Assembly (NCBI GenBank): GCA_018402455.1
Contig: JAGYIG010000002.1
Coordinates: forward strand, 1 to 64,000
Direction of reading: 5' to 3'
Length of the DNA stretch: 64,000 nucleotides
DNA from: Opitutaceae bacterium
Lineage (GTDB): Bacteria; Verrucomicrobiota; Verrucomicrobiia; Opitutales; Opitutaceae
Part shown: positions 9,497 through 19,049 of the stretch, in pieces
How positions within the stretch are numbered: the first letter of the stretch is position 1
Layout: every line of letters starts with the position of its first letter
Position numbers and translations under genes: made by a program
Notes under the pieces: generated by a model
What the model was told of the DNA's origin: nothing
The model's database searches: none
Seen by the model: only the letters and a program-made list of their open reading frames with translations

Positions 9497-12193
9497 TTAG
9501 TGGCCGTAAAGGTAGGCCACGATATCGGCGACGTCCTGCGCATCGAGGCCGAGTTGGTCGGCGCTGAGCATCAGGGAATTCCAGTGGCGATGCAGGCGTT
9601 GCACCCGATCGGCCGGAATCATTTGGCGAAGCCCGCCCATCGACGTGATGACCACCGGGTCGCCCGAGGCGGATACGATGCCGTAAACATTGCCGCCTCC
9701 CTTGAGAGCGACGCGATGCCCTTCATAGCCATGGGCGATATCGGCGTGGGGATTGACGATGGCGAGGATGGCCTGCTCCACGCCCTGCCGCGATACCCAG
9801 CCGTCCAACGCCGGGCCATAGTTGATGCCCGCCCCATCGAATTGGTGGCAGAGGCGACACGCGGCCGCCTTGTCGGCGCCGGCGGCTGCATCGCCACGAA
9901 GCGCCAGCACCGCCTCGACCGGAATCTGTTTCGCGCTATCGATCTCCGGGATCTCCGCCGGCACGATGGTTACCGTCTCAGGATCGTAGACACCCGCGGC
10001 CTTGACGGCCTCGCTCAGATTGGTCTCGGCCCAGCGCAGGTTCATATAGTTGAGCACCCACCAAAGCGCGGTGTCCTTGACCCGGCCCTCGGGTAATGTT
10101 TGCGAAAGCTCAAACACGGCATCGGCCGCACTTTGGTCGGCGATAAATCCGAGTGCGGTCAGGGCTTGGAGCCGACGCTCCTCGGGCAGGTTGGCATCAG
10201 CTGCCCGGGCGAAAAACTGCGGCACATAACCGGTCGGAGTAAGCCGCCAAACCAGATCGACGTAGCGATCAGAGGATCGATCGAGTCGCGGATCGGCGGA
10301 GGCTTCGAGGGCCTCGAACAGGGCGGTTTCCTTGCCGGTGGCACCGATGCCCCAGGCTTCGAGCAAGGTGCGGTCGGTGCCGTCGTATTGCGCCGCAATC
10401 TCGACCAGCAAGGGAAGGGCGATCTCAGCCGACTCGTCCCGCAGCGAGGTCGCCACTTCCCGGGCAAGGGAGGGCATGTGGGATGCCAACAGGTGTCGGG
10501 CTTCGGCCGGGGTGTGAAGGTTTTGCCGTCGGAGGGCGCGGTAGGCAGCGATTTGAATTTGGGGATCGTCGGAACCAAGGAGCTCACGGGTCTGGCGGAT
10601 TCCGCGGTCGCCGAGATGGGGCATCAGGGCGATGGCGCGGGCGGCGATGTAGGGATTTTCGTCCTCCAGCAGGGTCTTCACGGCATCCAAGGCATCCTCG
10701 CCAGCCGCCCGCAGGCGGGCGGCGCCCAGTTCACGGACGTTAACGGCGGGGCTCCGCAGCGCGGTCAACTGACCTGCTGTCGTATCGAGATCAAAATCGG
10801 GAATGTTCGGTTGGAATCCCTTGGGTGCCACCCGGTAAATCGCGCCACTGGTGGTGGCATCATGATCGGCGTGACCGCCCACCCGCGGGTCGAACCAATC
10901 CGCAATATAGATGGCCCCATCGACTCCCACAGCCACATCCGAGGGTCGGAACAGGGTGAGGAGTTCATCACTGGTCTTCCCGCGTAACGAATCCACTCCC
11001 GCCAGCCGCTGTTCGGGATTGGTGGTGAAAAACTGGGAACGTTCCAAGGAGAACCCGGCCCCCTCCGGTTGCGGTTGATAGCCGAACACGACGTTGCGGG
11101 CAGCTTCGCAACTGAGCAACAGGCCGCGCCAAGCTTCCCCCAGCGCCCCGTTTTCATAATAAGCGATTCCCGTCGGGGCCCCGGCCCCGTAAATGTCTCC
11201 CGCGGGCATCACCCCGGGGTCTTCCTGCCGCCACTCAGCGGTGGGCGTGTCCTGACCCGGTCGGCGGTCCGCGCTCCAATGCCGGGTGCCGTCGCGCGAG
11301 AAGAAGCCCGCATTGCCGTACTCCAGCAGGTAGGCGGTGCGGCTGGCGGGAGGGTCGTCGTTATCATTTTGGAACACGTCGCCAAACGAGGTCACCGTTT
11401 GTTCGTAGCTGTTGCGGAAGCCGTGCCCAATAACCTCCAAGTTGGTGCCATCGGGGTTCATGCGGGCGGCGAATCCACCGTTGTAAACATGGCTGTCATC
11501 GCTGGGGGCGGACGCGTAGTCCATGGGGCGGAAACTGTGAAACGGAATGGCTCCGGAGGCCTCAGCGTCGTATGCGCTGCCCACGCGGAAGGTGCGGTTG
11601 GAGCGATCAGTGAAATAAGCACCGGCATTGCCGGCGTTAAAATACCACAGCCCATCTGGTCCGACGGTCACGGAATGGAGGGCGTGGTCGTGGTTTTCGC
11701 CTTCAAACCCGGTCAATAGGATATCTTTTTTATCGATGGCAGGATCGAACACCAGATCCCGGTCCACGTCGGTGTAGATTATGAGGTGGGGGGCGTTGGA
11801 GACGACGATTTGATTGTCGATCACGGCGATGCCCAGCGGAGCACCCAACATCGGTTCCTGCACGAAGGTGTGGCTCGAATCAGCCGTGCCGTCTCCGTTG
11901 GTGTCGGCTAGCACGGTGATGCGGTCGCCGCGGGGGTCACGGTCGCGATTGCGACGGTAGTTAACGCCTTCGGCCACCCAAATCCGACCTTCGCGATCGA
12001 TGTCCATATTGGTCGGATTGCGCAGCATGGGAGATTGAGCCCAAATTGTGACCTCCAAGCCTGCCGGCACCGAAAAGAGATGGGTAGGCACGATGGTGGG
12101 AGCGGCGGAATCAGATTCGTCGGCGGAGAATCCGGAGGAGCCGCCCGTAATAATTAAAAGACCAACGCGGAGAAGAAAGGGAAGACGACGCAT
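9497..12193 (-). CDS. PVC-type membrane-bound dehydrogenase / heme-binding protein with C-terminal cytochrome c (CxxCH)
   Basis: VPAGLEVTIWAQSPMLRNPTNMDIDREGRIWVAEGVNYRR, beta-propeller region, HEAT repeats, and C-terminal CRLCHQFDGAGINYGPALDGW. Confidence 0.88.
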   Translation of the reverse strand: MRRLPFLLRVGLLIITGGSSGFSADESDSAAPTIVPTHLFSVPAGLEVTIWAQSPMLRNPTNMDIDREGRIWVAEGVNYRRNRDRDPRGDRITVLADTNGDGTADSSHTFVQEPMLGAPLGIAVIDNQIVVSNAPHLIIYTDVDRDLVFDPAIDKKDILLTGFEGENHDHALHSVTVGPDGLWYFNAGNAGAYFTDRSNRTFRVGSAYDAEASGAIPFHSFRPMDYASAPSDDSHVYNGGFAARMNPDGTNLEVIGHGFRNSYEQTVTSFGDVFQNDNDDPPASRTAYLLEYGNAGFFSRDGTRHWSADRRPGQDTPTAEWRQEDPGVMPAGDIYGAGAPTGIAYYENGALGEAWRGLLLSCEAARNVVFGYQPQPEGAGFSLERSQFFTTNPEQRLAGVDSLRGKTSDELLTLFRPSDVAVGVDGAIYIADWFDPRVGGHADHDATTSGAIYRVAPKGFQPNIPDFDLDTTAGQLTALRSPAVNVRELGAARLRAAGEDALDAVKTLLEDENPYIAARAIALMPHLGDRGIRQTRELLGSDDPQIQIAAYRALRRQNLHTPAEARHLLASHMPSLAREVATSLRDESAEIALPLLVEIAAQYDGTDRTLLEAWGIGATGKETALFEALEASADPRLDRSSDRYVDLVWRLTPTGYVPQFFARAADANLPEERRLQALTALGFIADQSAADAVFELSQTLPEGRVKDTALWWVLNYMNLRWAETNLSEAVKAAGVYDPETVTIVPAEIPEIDSAKQIPVEAVLALRGDAAAGADKAAACRLCHQFDGAGINYGPALDGWVSRQGVEQAILAIVNPHADIAHGYEGHRVALKGGGNVYGIVSASGDPVVITSMGGLRQMIPADRVQRLHRHWNSLMLSADQLGLDAQDVADIVAYLYGH

Positions 12194-12460
12194 AACAGAG
12201 ATAAGAGCCTTGCGGGGAGTAGAGGGGAGAGGGAACTGACAGCGCGCTGAAAGCAGATGGCAATGTTGCAGCTAAGATGACCGTTCACCCGTCCATATCC
12301 TGTCCTCCCTGCCAAAACCCGGCGGTCGAATCAGGTTTGTTTTTTGTAACGTCCGAGGCCGATCTTGATCGATGGGACCCAGCCGCGGGTGTCGGGGCGC
12401 TGATTCCCGAAAAACCCAAGATCAACGTTCGAACCGGCGGGCCGGCGGGCAGCGGAGCAA

Positions 12461-12490
12461 TAAAAAAACCCGGTCAACACGACCGGGTTT
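12461..12490 (-). terminator. Rho-independent terminator at the end of the ExbB/TonB operon
   Basis: Minus strand: AAACCCGGTC-GTGTT-GACCGGGTTTTTTTA, a perfect stem plus U-tract, 22 nt past the stop at 12512. Confidence 0.9.
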
Positions 12491-12511
12491 GCTTGAAGTG
12501 GGGGGGGCGTC

Positions 12512-13048
12512 TTAGCGGCGCCCCGTTGCCGGTGGCAGGATGGGTTTTTTGACCAACACGCTGGTTTCGGCTTTCTGCGAGACCATTTGAGCCATGCGCT
12601 GGACTTCGAGTTCGGCGTTGCGTTTGGCGATGCGGGCGGCTTCTACCTCCTTCATCATCACGAAAACCTCACCGTTGAGTGCCTCCCGTTGACTGCGGAG
12701 CTCGGTCAGTTTGATCTCCAATTCATTGATTTTTTGTTGGTGGGCATCGGACTTGGCCTTGGCGTCGGCGGTATCGGCGGCAACCTTGGCTCCATCGGCT
12801 GCCCAAGCCGCACGACGTTTGGCAATTCTGGCCGCCTCATCGGATTCGCGCTCAGCGGTGCGCCGGGCGGCGTCTTCCTTGGACTTGCGTTCGGCCTCAG
12901 CTTTTTCCGCTGCTTCCTGAGCTTCCGCGGCAGCGACCGCAGCGGCCTTTTCGGCAACCGCAATCTCGTTTTTCGCAGAGAAGTCCTGATAAAAGAAGTA
13001 GAAGATTCCCAGCGCGATGAGGGGGATGATGATGTAAGATTTAGCCAT
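12512..13048 (-). CDS. Single-TM-anchored Ala/Glu-rich coiled-coil protein, paralog of the adjacent gene
   Basis: MAKSYIIIPLIALGIFYFFYQDFSAKNE, then heptad-rich A/E/K/R sequence. Confidence 0.8.
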   Translation of the reverse strand: MAKSYIIIPLIALGIFYFFYQDFSAKNEIAVAEKAAAVAAAEAQEAAEKAEAERKSKEDAARRTAERESDEAARIAKRRAAWAADGAKVAADTADAKAKSDAHQQKINELEIKLTELRSQREALNGEVFVMMKEVEAARIAKRNAELEVQRMAQMVSQKAETSVLVKKPILPPATGRR

Positions 13049-13081
13049 GGTTCTTAGTGGGCGAGGGTGGCGTTGGAAGGG

Positions 13082-13618
13082 TTATTTGGACTCGGCGGCC
13101 GCGGCGGCGACGAGTGCAGCAGCGTGGGCGGCTTCGGCTTGGCGGATGTCCTGAATGACGGCTTGGAATTTCTTTTCGTTGTTCTGGGCTACGGTGACGT
13201 AGCTGCGGAGATACTCGACTTCGTCGTTCAACCGCTGCTTATCGACGGTCGTCGTGGCAATGTCTGCTTGCACCAGCACGATATCTTTTTCGAGTTGCGA
13301 AACCTTTTCGGCCAGGCGGCGACGCTCGGAGTCGGCGATGTCCCGGGCCTCGACCGCCTGTTGACGGGCTTCTTTCTCAGCCAGCTCCTTGGCCTCGTTG
13401 GCTTCGCGTGCGGCTCTACGGTCGGCATTGAGAGCCACAGCCTCCTTGATCGCGCGCTCGCGGTCGGCGGCTTCTTGTTTCAAATCGTCGATGCGGGCCT
13501 GTTTGGCAGCCTCCACCTTGGCGATTTTGTCCGCCTCGTACTCCTTGGTGAAGTCCATGTAAAAGAATAAAAAGATTCCCAGCGCTACAGCTGGGGCGAG
13601 GAAGTAGACTTTCTTCAT
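13082..13618 (-). CDS. Single-TM-anchored coiled-coil protein, paralog of the adjacent gene
   Basis: MKKVYFLAPAVALGIFLFFYMDFTKEYE, with the same N-terminal pattern as 12512-13048, then long coiled coil. Confidence 0.8.
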   Translation of the reverse strand: MKKVYFLAPAVALGIFLFFYMDFTKEYEADKIAKVEAAKQARIDDLKQEAADRERAIKEAVALNADRRAAREANEAKELAEKEARQQAVEARDIADSERRRLAEKVSQLEKDIVLVQADIATTTVDKQRLNDEVEYLRSYVTVAQNNEKKFQAVIQDIRQAEAAHAAALVAAAAAESK

Positions 13619-13641
13619 ATCGTAAGTGAGGGGATGATAAG

Positions 13642-15033
13642 TTAAATGGTGGCTTCGAGGGCAGCTTGTCGTTCTTCAATGGCTCCCTTGATTGCGTCGT
13701 AGAGGCCCTGGGCGCGATCAGCTCCGGCATCGACAGCTTGTTCGGCCAAAACAAGGGCATCTTCGTATTTCTTGAGTTCGTAGCCCATGTAGGCCACGAA
13801 CATCAGTGTCGCCGGGCGATTCTTCAGGTTGCCCTTGCTGAGCGCGGTGCGACCGGACTTGTAGGCGTCTTCGAGTTTGTCCGTGGTGTAGTAGATGTTG
13901 GCGATGCGGAAATCGAGTTCGCCTTCGGTCGGCCATTTTTTTGCCGCGGTCTGCAACGCGTCGATGGCTGCCAACTGCTTGTGGACCTGCTGATAAGAGG
14001 AGGCTAGGTATTCCCAGTTTTGTTGAGTGTCCTCAATCTTGCCGCTGTTGAGACCTTCCACCAAGTAGCGGATGGCTTGGTCGAACTGTTGGATATTCAT
14101 CAGAATACCCACCCGATTGAAATGGTCTCGGGGCTCATCCAGAATGGCCAACTTTTGGGCGCGATCAATGGTGAGCACCGTGCGAATGTTCCACTCGATG
14201 TTTTCGCGGGAACCGTCGGGGGCTTCATTGGCCAAATTGAGGTAGGTTGCCTGCAGTTGCTGCCAATATTGTCGGTTGGTCGGTTTTTGGCGGACCAGCA
14301 GCTCCAAAATTTCGGCAGCTTCCTTGTTCTTGGCGTCTTGTTGGAGGGCAGCAAGAATCAGAACGTAAAAGCTTTCACGGGGCTGCAGACTCATTAGGAG
14401 GCCTTGCTCGGCAATGTCCCGGGCCTCGTTGAGGAGGGCGGTGTCCGTTTTGGACTCGTCCATCGTGGCCTGGGTGTAAATCATGGTTGCCGCGTAGGAC
14501 AGGGAGTCCTCGGTGGGCGAATCGTTCTCGGCCAAGTAGACTTTAATCGCTTGGTAGGCTTTACGCAGGTATTCGGTCTTCTTGCGCGCATCGGCCGGGG
14601 AGGTGCCTTTGATCGCGGTCGCTTCCTGAAAGTAGAGCTGGGACAGGATTTGGTTGAATTCCAAAATACGCCGCTGGTCCATGAAATCATAGGCCATGCC
14701 CAGGCGCAGCACGTCTTCCATGGGGGAAATCGCCTCAGCGTAGCGTTCCTGGGTGAGCAGAACTTGAATTTTGATCTGCTTCAGCACCGTGGTGTCGTAG
14801 GACTCGGGTGCCGCGGTGAGCAGCTGAGTATCGATAATTGCCAGAGTCTCATCCCATTGCTTGGCTTCGGTGAGTTCCTGGATTTTACCCAAGCTCTCGG
14901 AGACTTTGTCGGAGATTTCCTTCTTGGGCGCAGTGCTTGCTTGCGCGAAGGTGACGCAGGGCAACGCCGCCGCGACCGATAGGGTCAAGCCGGTGAGACG
15001 AAGGATACGTGAGAGAGAAGAGGGTCGAATCAT
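13642..15033 (-). CDS. TPR-repeat periplasmic protein of the Ton/Tol-like operon
   Basis: Signal peptide, repeated helical TPR pattern (YLVEGLNSGKIEDTQQNWEYLASSYQQVHKQLAAIDALQTAAKKWP). Confidence 0.8.
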   Translation of the reverse strand: MIRPSSLSRILRLTGLTLSVAAALPCVTFAQASTAPKKEISDKVSESLGKIQELTEAKQWDETLAIIDTQLLTAAPESYDTTVLKQIKIQVLLTQERYAEAISPMEDVLRLGMAYDFMDQRRILEFNQILSQLYFQEATAIKGTSPADARKKTEYLRKAYQAIKVYLAENDSPTEDSLSYAATMIYTQATMDESKTDTALLNEARDIAEQGLLMSLQPRESFYVLILAALQQDAKNKEAAEILELLVRQKPTNRQYWQQLQATYLNLANEAPDGSRENIEWNIRTVLTIDRAQKLAILDEPRDHFNRVGILMNIQQFDQAIRYLVEGLNSGKIEDTQQNWEYLASSYQQVHKQLAAIDALQTAAKKWPTEGELDFRIANIYYTTDKLEDAYKSGRTALSKGNLKNRPATLMFVAYMGYELKKYEDALVLAEQAVDAGADRAQGLYDAIKGAIEERQAALEATI

Positions 15034-15035
15034 GA

Positions 15036-15701
15036 TTATTCGGTGATGCTGAACACGATTGGGACCTGCATGCGGGTGTTGACGGAACGACCACCCTTCT
15101 TACCGGGGCGGAAGCGCCATTTACTGACCGCCTGCACGGCCGCTGACTCAAATTCGCGATGGGTGGAACGGATCGGGTAGGCCTCGCGGACGGCGCCGTT
15201 GGAATCGACGATGAAGCCGACCAAAACCTGTCCCTCAATGCCGGCCCGGCGCATTTCGAAGGGATAGATGGGTTTGGACTGAAAACGGGGGGTAGGGGCC
15301 TGGTCCAGGTTCTTCAGATCGAAGAGGTCTTTCATGCCCTTGCCGATGCCGCGGGAGGCGCTGGTCTTCGGGATGGAGATGACTCCGGACGGTCGGTCCA
15401 GGCCGGGAGGAGGCGGGGGTTGAAGTTTCTGCACGAAGGCCGATTCGACATTCACGGAAGGCACGTCGGATTGCATGGGAGGGGCGAACTCGATTTCCTC
15501 GAACACTTCGCTGGACTCCTCTTCAAAAATTTCTTCCGGCTCGGGTTCCAGCGGAGGCATTTCCATCAATTCGATTTCGAATTCTTCCTCTTGCTGGACC
15601 ACGGCGACGACCTCTTCCTCGGGAAAGAATTTTTCCCAGCCAAAAAAGGCGGCGTGCAGTGACACGGAAACGATAAGGCCAATGATAAGATCTCGGGTCA
15701 T
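15036..15701 (-). CDS. tonB: Energy transducer TonB family protein
   Basis: N-terminal TM, acidic/Pro-rich linker, C-terminal YPFEMRRAGIEGQVLVGFIVDSNGAVREAYPIRSTHREFESAAVQAVSKWRFRPGKKGG. Confidence 0.93.
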   Translation of the reverse strand: MTRDLIIGLIVSVSLHAAFFGWEKFFPEEEVVAVVQQEEEFEIELMEMPPLEPEPEEIFEEESSEVFEEIEFAPPMQSDVPSVNVESAFVQKLQPPPPPGLDRPSGVISIPKTSASRGIGKGMKDLFDLKNLDQAPTPRFQSKPIYPFEMRRAGIEGQVLVGFIVDSNGAVREAYPIRSTHREFESAAVQAVSKWRFRPGKKGGRSVNTRMQVPIVFSITE

Positions 15702-15721
15702 GGGTTTGATCCTGGGTTCGT

Positions 15722-16180
15722 TTAGCGGCCGGTCGGGCGGTAAACCGTCTCGAAGGAGACTTGGATTTTGTTCGGGTTACCGGGTTCGACCAAGCGGACC
15801 TTGTCGAGAGCTTCCACGACATCGCCGTAACGGGCCAGATCGTCGGTGGTCAGAAGCACCCGTGGATTGGGCTCTTCGTTGGCATATTGGCCCAAGCGAT
15901 ACTCCACCTCCTTGAGGGTGATCATTTCCTGATTCCAATAGAAGTTTCCATTGTCCGAGACCTGCAGGGTGACTGGTTTGTCCTCCTCGTCCTGCGGTTT
16001 GGCATTGGGTACCGCTTGCGGAAGATTGATGTCGATCGACTGAATCCGGTTCAGCGAGAGGGTGAAGAGAACGAAGGTAGCAAGCAGGAAGAAGATAACG
16101 TCAATGAGGGGGATGACCTCGATGCGTGCCTCTTTTGCAATCTCCTTAGTAAGTTGTTTGGATTTGCCTTTACCGGCCAT
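15722..16180 (-). CDS. exbD: Biopolymer transporter ExbD/TolR (copy 1)
   Basis: RIEVIPLIDVIFFLLATFVLFTLSLNRIQSIDINLPQ, the ExbD N-terminal TM with its conserved Asp. Confidence 0.94.
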   Translation of the reverse strand: MAGKGKSKQLTKEIAKEARIEVIPLIDVIFFLLATFVLFTLSLNRIQSIDINLPQAVPNAKPQDEEDKPVTLQVSDNGNFYWNQEMITLKEVEYRLGQYANEEPNPRVLLTTDDLARYGDVVEALDKVRLVEPGNPNKIQVSFETVYRPTGR

Positions 16181-16220
16181 AGTAGGGGAGACGGAGCAAT
16201 TTAAGGTTTCTTGGAAACTA

Positions 16221-16652
16221 TCAGGCGTTGGGTAGGACCCGGGTCTCGATCTTCACCTTTTGGAATCCAGCTTTGCGCACCTCGTCGAATACGTAGCGGG
16301 CTTGGCTGAAGAAGGCGGATTCGTCTCCGTTGATGAGGAAGCGAGCTTCTGTTCCCTCTTGTTGGTAAATGACCTTCAGGCGCTCCAAAAACTCATCGAG
16401 CGAAATCATGTCCTTGTTCCAAGCCAAGGTTCCCTCAGCGGTGACACTGATGGTGTAAGCACCGGCGGGGTCACGCGCGGCACTGGTTTGGGTCTGTGGC
16501 AGCTGCACCGGCACGCCCTCTGATTTGTTCAGAGAGAGGGTGAAGAGCACGAAGGTCGCCAGTAGGAAAAAGATCACGTCAATGAGGGGAATGACCTCAA
16601 TCCGTGCCTTTTTACTGCCGTCGGGGTTGAATTTGCCGCCGCCGCCTGCCAT
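16221..16652 (-). CDS. exbD: Biopolymer transporter ExbD/TolR (copy 2)
   Basis: RIEVIPLIDVIFFLLATFVLFTLSLNKSEGVPVQLPQ, nearly identical TM to copy 1 with a divergent periplasmic domain. Confidence 0.94.
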   Translation of the reverse strand: MAGGGGKFNPDGSKKARIEVIPLIDVIFFLLATFVLFTLSLNKSEGVPVQLPQTQTSAARDPAGAYTISVTAEGTLAWNKDMISLDEFLERLKVIYQQEGTEARFLINGDESAFFSQARYVFDEVRKAGFQKVKIETRVLPNA

Positions 16653-16700
16653 AGCTGGTCAGTGAGTAAGTTGGAGTGATGGGCTCAATCGATTGCTCGA

Positions 16701-17369
16701 TTAGACCGTGGCGGATTCTTCACCCTTTTTGCTCATGATCAGCTCAAGGGCATTGGAAGCGTCGGAGACGTCGTGCTTGGCCTGGGCGATTCTTGCGTTC
16801 ATGTAGTTGAACGGAAAGAGACCGAAGATGGCGATGGCGAGACCGCAGGCTGTCGCGATGAGCGCTTCTCCTACACCGCCCGTGATAGCACCGGAGTTGG
16901 CGGCAATGTCGCTGCCTTCACCCAAAGCGGCGAAGGTTGCCATCATGCCGGTGACGGTTCCGAGCAGCCCCACGTAAGGAGCGGCCGTGATGATGGTGTC
17001 CATCGTGGGCATACCTTGATTGTAGCGCTGAAATTCCTGGTTGGTCGCACGGGCGAAGGCGTTGGCCATTGAGGTGTCCTTGTGGGTGAGGGAGTAGACC
17101 AGAATGCGAGCGATGAAATCTTTTGACTTACGGCCGATGCTGATCGCGCCTTCGAAGTCACCGGCCTCAACCCGTTCGAGGACTTTCTCGACAGACTCAC
17201 GGTCGCGTAGGGAGGCCTCCCGGATGGTGAAGATCACCCGCTCGATAACTACGGTCAGGATAACGAACGAGAGGACGATGATCGGCCACATGATGTAGCC
17301 ACCGTGCTTGAAGAACTCCATCGGAGTGAGATTCATCAAGAAAGCGATCGGAAGGGAGAACGAGGTCAT
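16701..17369 (-). CDS. exbB: MotA/TolQ/ExbB proton channel family protein
   Basis: TIITAAPYVGLLGTVTGMMATFAALGEGSDIAANSGAITGGVGEALIATACGLAIAIFGLFPFNYM. Confidence 0.94.
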   Translation of the reverse strand: MTSFSLPIAFLMNLTPMEFFKHGGYIMWPIIVLSFVILTVVIERVIFTIREASLRDRESVEKVLERVEAGDFEGAISIGRKSKDFIARILVYSLTHKDTSMANAFARATNQEFQRYNQGMPTMDTIITAAPYVGLLGTVTGMMATFAALGEGSDIAANSGAITGGVGEALIATACGLAIAIFGLFPFNYMNARIAQAKHDVSDASNALELIMSKKGEESATV

Positions 17370-17674
17370 GTTAACTTATTTTTGGGTGGAGGAGAGTTAG
17401 ACTTAAGGAATCAGGTAGAGGTTTAAAATCGCGAATTGGCATGACGGCTCATGCGCCGGGATTAAGCAACTGGAAATCTCCGGAGGCAGATTTAACCGCA
17501 GGATTCGGGCCATAATTCATGAGATTTTAATTTGGCGGGGCGGCGGTTGAAAGTTGGGTGGAGCTAGGGGAGGGGGAAGGAAAGGTGGGAGACGTTTCGC
17601 GGGCGTCGCTAAGAGTCAATGTCGAACCGAGGCCTTTTGTTAAGGCGGGGTTAACTTCGCATGATTCAGCCCAG

Positions 17675-17748
17675 TGGCTGCCCGACTAGGACTCGAACCT
17701 AGACAAACAGAGTCAGAGTCTGCGGTGCTACCATTACACCATCGGGCA
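17675..17748 (-). tRNA. tRNA-Gln (anticodon CTG), CCA encoded
   Basis: Minus: TGCCCGATGGTGTAATGGTAGCACCGCAGACTCTGACTCTGTTTGTCTAGGTTCGAGTCCTAGTCGGGCAGCCA. Anticodon loop CTCTGAC. Confidence 0.93.
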
Positions 17749-17794
17749 AAGGAAAGACCACTGGGTTCGTTGGACTGGGGCAGGGTGCGAGCGG

Positions 17795-17869
17795 TGGAGC
17801 CGGCGACTGGAATCGAACCTGTAACCGCCTGTTTACAAAACAGGTGCTCTACCATTGAGCTACGCCGGC
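17795..17869 (-). tRNA. tRNA-Thr (anticodon TGT), CCA encoded
   Basis: Minus: GCCGGCGTAGCTCAATGGTAGAGCACCTGTTTTGTAAACAGGCGGTTACAGGTTCGATTCCAGTCGCCGGCTCCA. Loop TTTGTAA. Confidence 0.94.
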
Positions 17870-18005
17870 CGCTTGACCGGTCGCACGATGATGCCGTGGT
17901 AACCAACGAACTAAGACTGAATTAGAGGAAGGAGAAAGAACCGATAAGAGGCCTCGGAGGAGTCCGATTTCGCACTCCTCGTGGCACTGGCTGAACGTCT
18001 CGCAT

Positions 18006-18080
<75 letters not shown>

Positions 18081-18289
18081 ATGCAATGGAGGGCCGAATA
18101 GCTCATTTCCGAGGATTGGTTGTCAACCAACTTCTTACCCTAAAAAACTGCTCCCGGGTTCTGGGCCTGAGGTTGACGTGAGGGGACGGTTCTCCTGGTC
18201 GAGGCTGCCCTTGAAATCGAGGGGCGCAATCGCGGTAAATTTCCCCTTGCCAAGGCCGCGGCCGCTCTCTGTGTTCGACCGCTCTCCTC

Positions 18290-18484
18290 ATGCAGAAGAC
18301 CAAAAAATCCATCGCTAAGCGCTTCAAATTGACCGCCAAAGGCAAATTGATGCGTCGCACGCCCGGTTTTCGTCACTTGATGGCCACGAAGAGCTCGAAG
18401 CAAAAGCGGCGAGCCTCGCAGGACAAACACGTGTCGCCCGGTCGCACGGCCAACCTCAAACGTGGGCTTCCCCACGGCCTCTGA
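18290..18484 (+). CDS. rpmI: 50S ribosomal protein L35
   Basis: MQKTKKSIAKRFKLTAKGKLMRRTPGFRHLMATKSSKQKRRA. Confidence 0.95.
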   Translation: MQKTKKSIAKRFKLTAKGKLMRRTPGFRHLMATKSSKQKRRASQDKHVSPGRTANLKRGLPHGL

Positions 18485-18570
18485 GCCCGCAGCGCTTACA
18501 ACCGTAATTCGCTGTCCGGGTGAATCCTAACGAGACGACCCGACGGCGCCAAAAACACCACTAATACAAC

Positions 18571-18951
18571 ATGCCTCGTGCCACCAATGCCCCCGCGGCC
18601 AACAAACGCCGCAAAAAAGTCCTTAAACACGCCAAGGGCTACTACGCGCGCAAATCCAAACTCTACCGCTACGCCAAGGACGCGGTAGACCACGCTTGGC
18701 AACACGCCTACCGGGATCGCCGCAAAAAGAAGAGCAACGCTCGTCAATTGTGGATCGTCCGCCTTAATGCGGCGGTTCGCGCTCAAGGTATGAGCTACTC
18801 GCGCTTCATCGAAGGCCTCCATGCCGCCAACATCGGCCTCGACCGCAAGGTCCTCGCCGATCTCGCCGTTCGCGACGAGGTGGCCTTCAACGCGGTGGTC
18901 CAACAAGCCCAAGACGCGTTGAAGACCAAGGCCGCTGCCGCTCAGGCCTAA
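18571..18951 (+). CDS. rplT: 50S ribosomal protein L20
   Basis: [54 protein letters not shown]. Confidence 0.97.
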   Translation: MPRATNAPAANKRRKKVLKHAKGYYARKSKLYRYAKDAVDHAWQHAYRDRRKKKSNARQLWIVRLNAAVRAQGMSYSRFIEGLHAANIGLDRKVLADLAVRDEVAFNAVVQQAQDALKTKAAAAQA

Positions 18952-18964
18952 AATCTGCCAAACG

Positions 18965-19039
18965 CGAGCCCGGGGGGCTCGTCTCCACTGATTTACCCGG
19001 AGGACGGGCCCCACAACCGGGGCTCGTCCTCTTTTTTTT
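18965..19039 (+). promoter_or_regulatory. Candidate transcription attenuator between rplT and pheS: alternative hairpins plus intrinsic terminator
   Basis: 1: CGAGCCC (18965-18971); 2: GGGGCTCGTCTCC (18974-18986); 3: GGAGGACGGGCCCC (18999-19012); 4: GGGGCTCGTCCTC (19019-19031) followed by T8. 1:2, 2:3 and 3:4 can all pair. Confidence 0.75.
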
Positions 19040-19049
19040 CCCACCCGCC

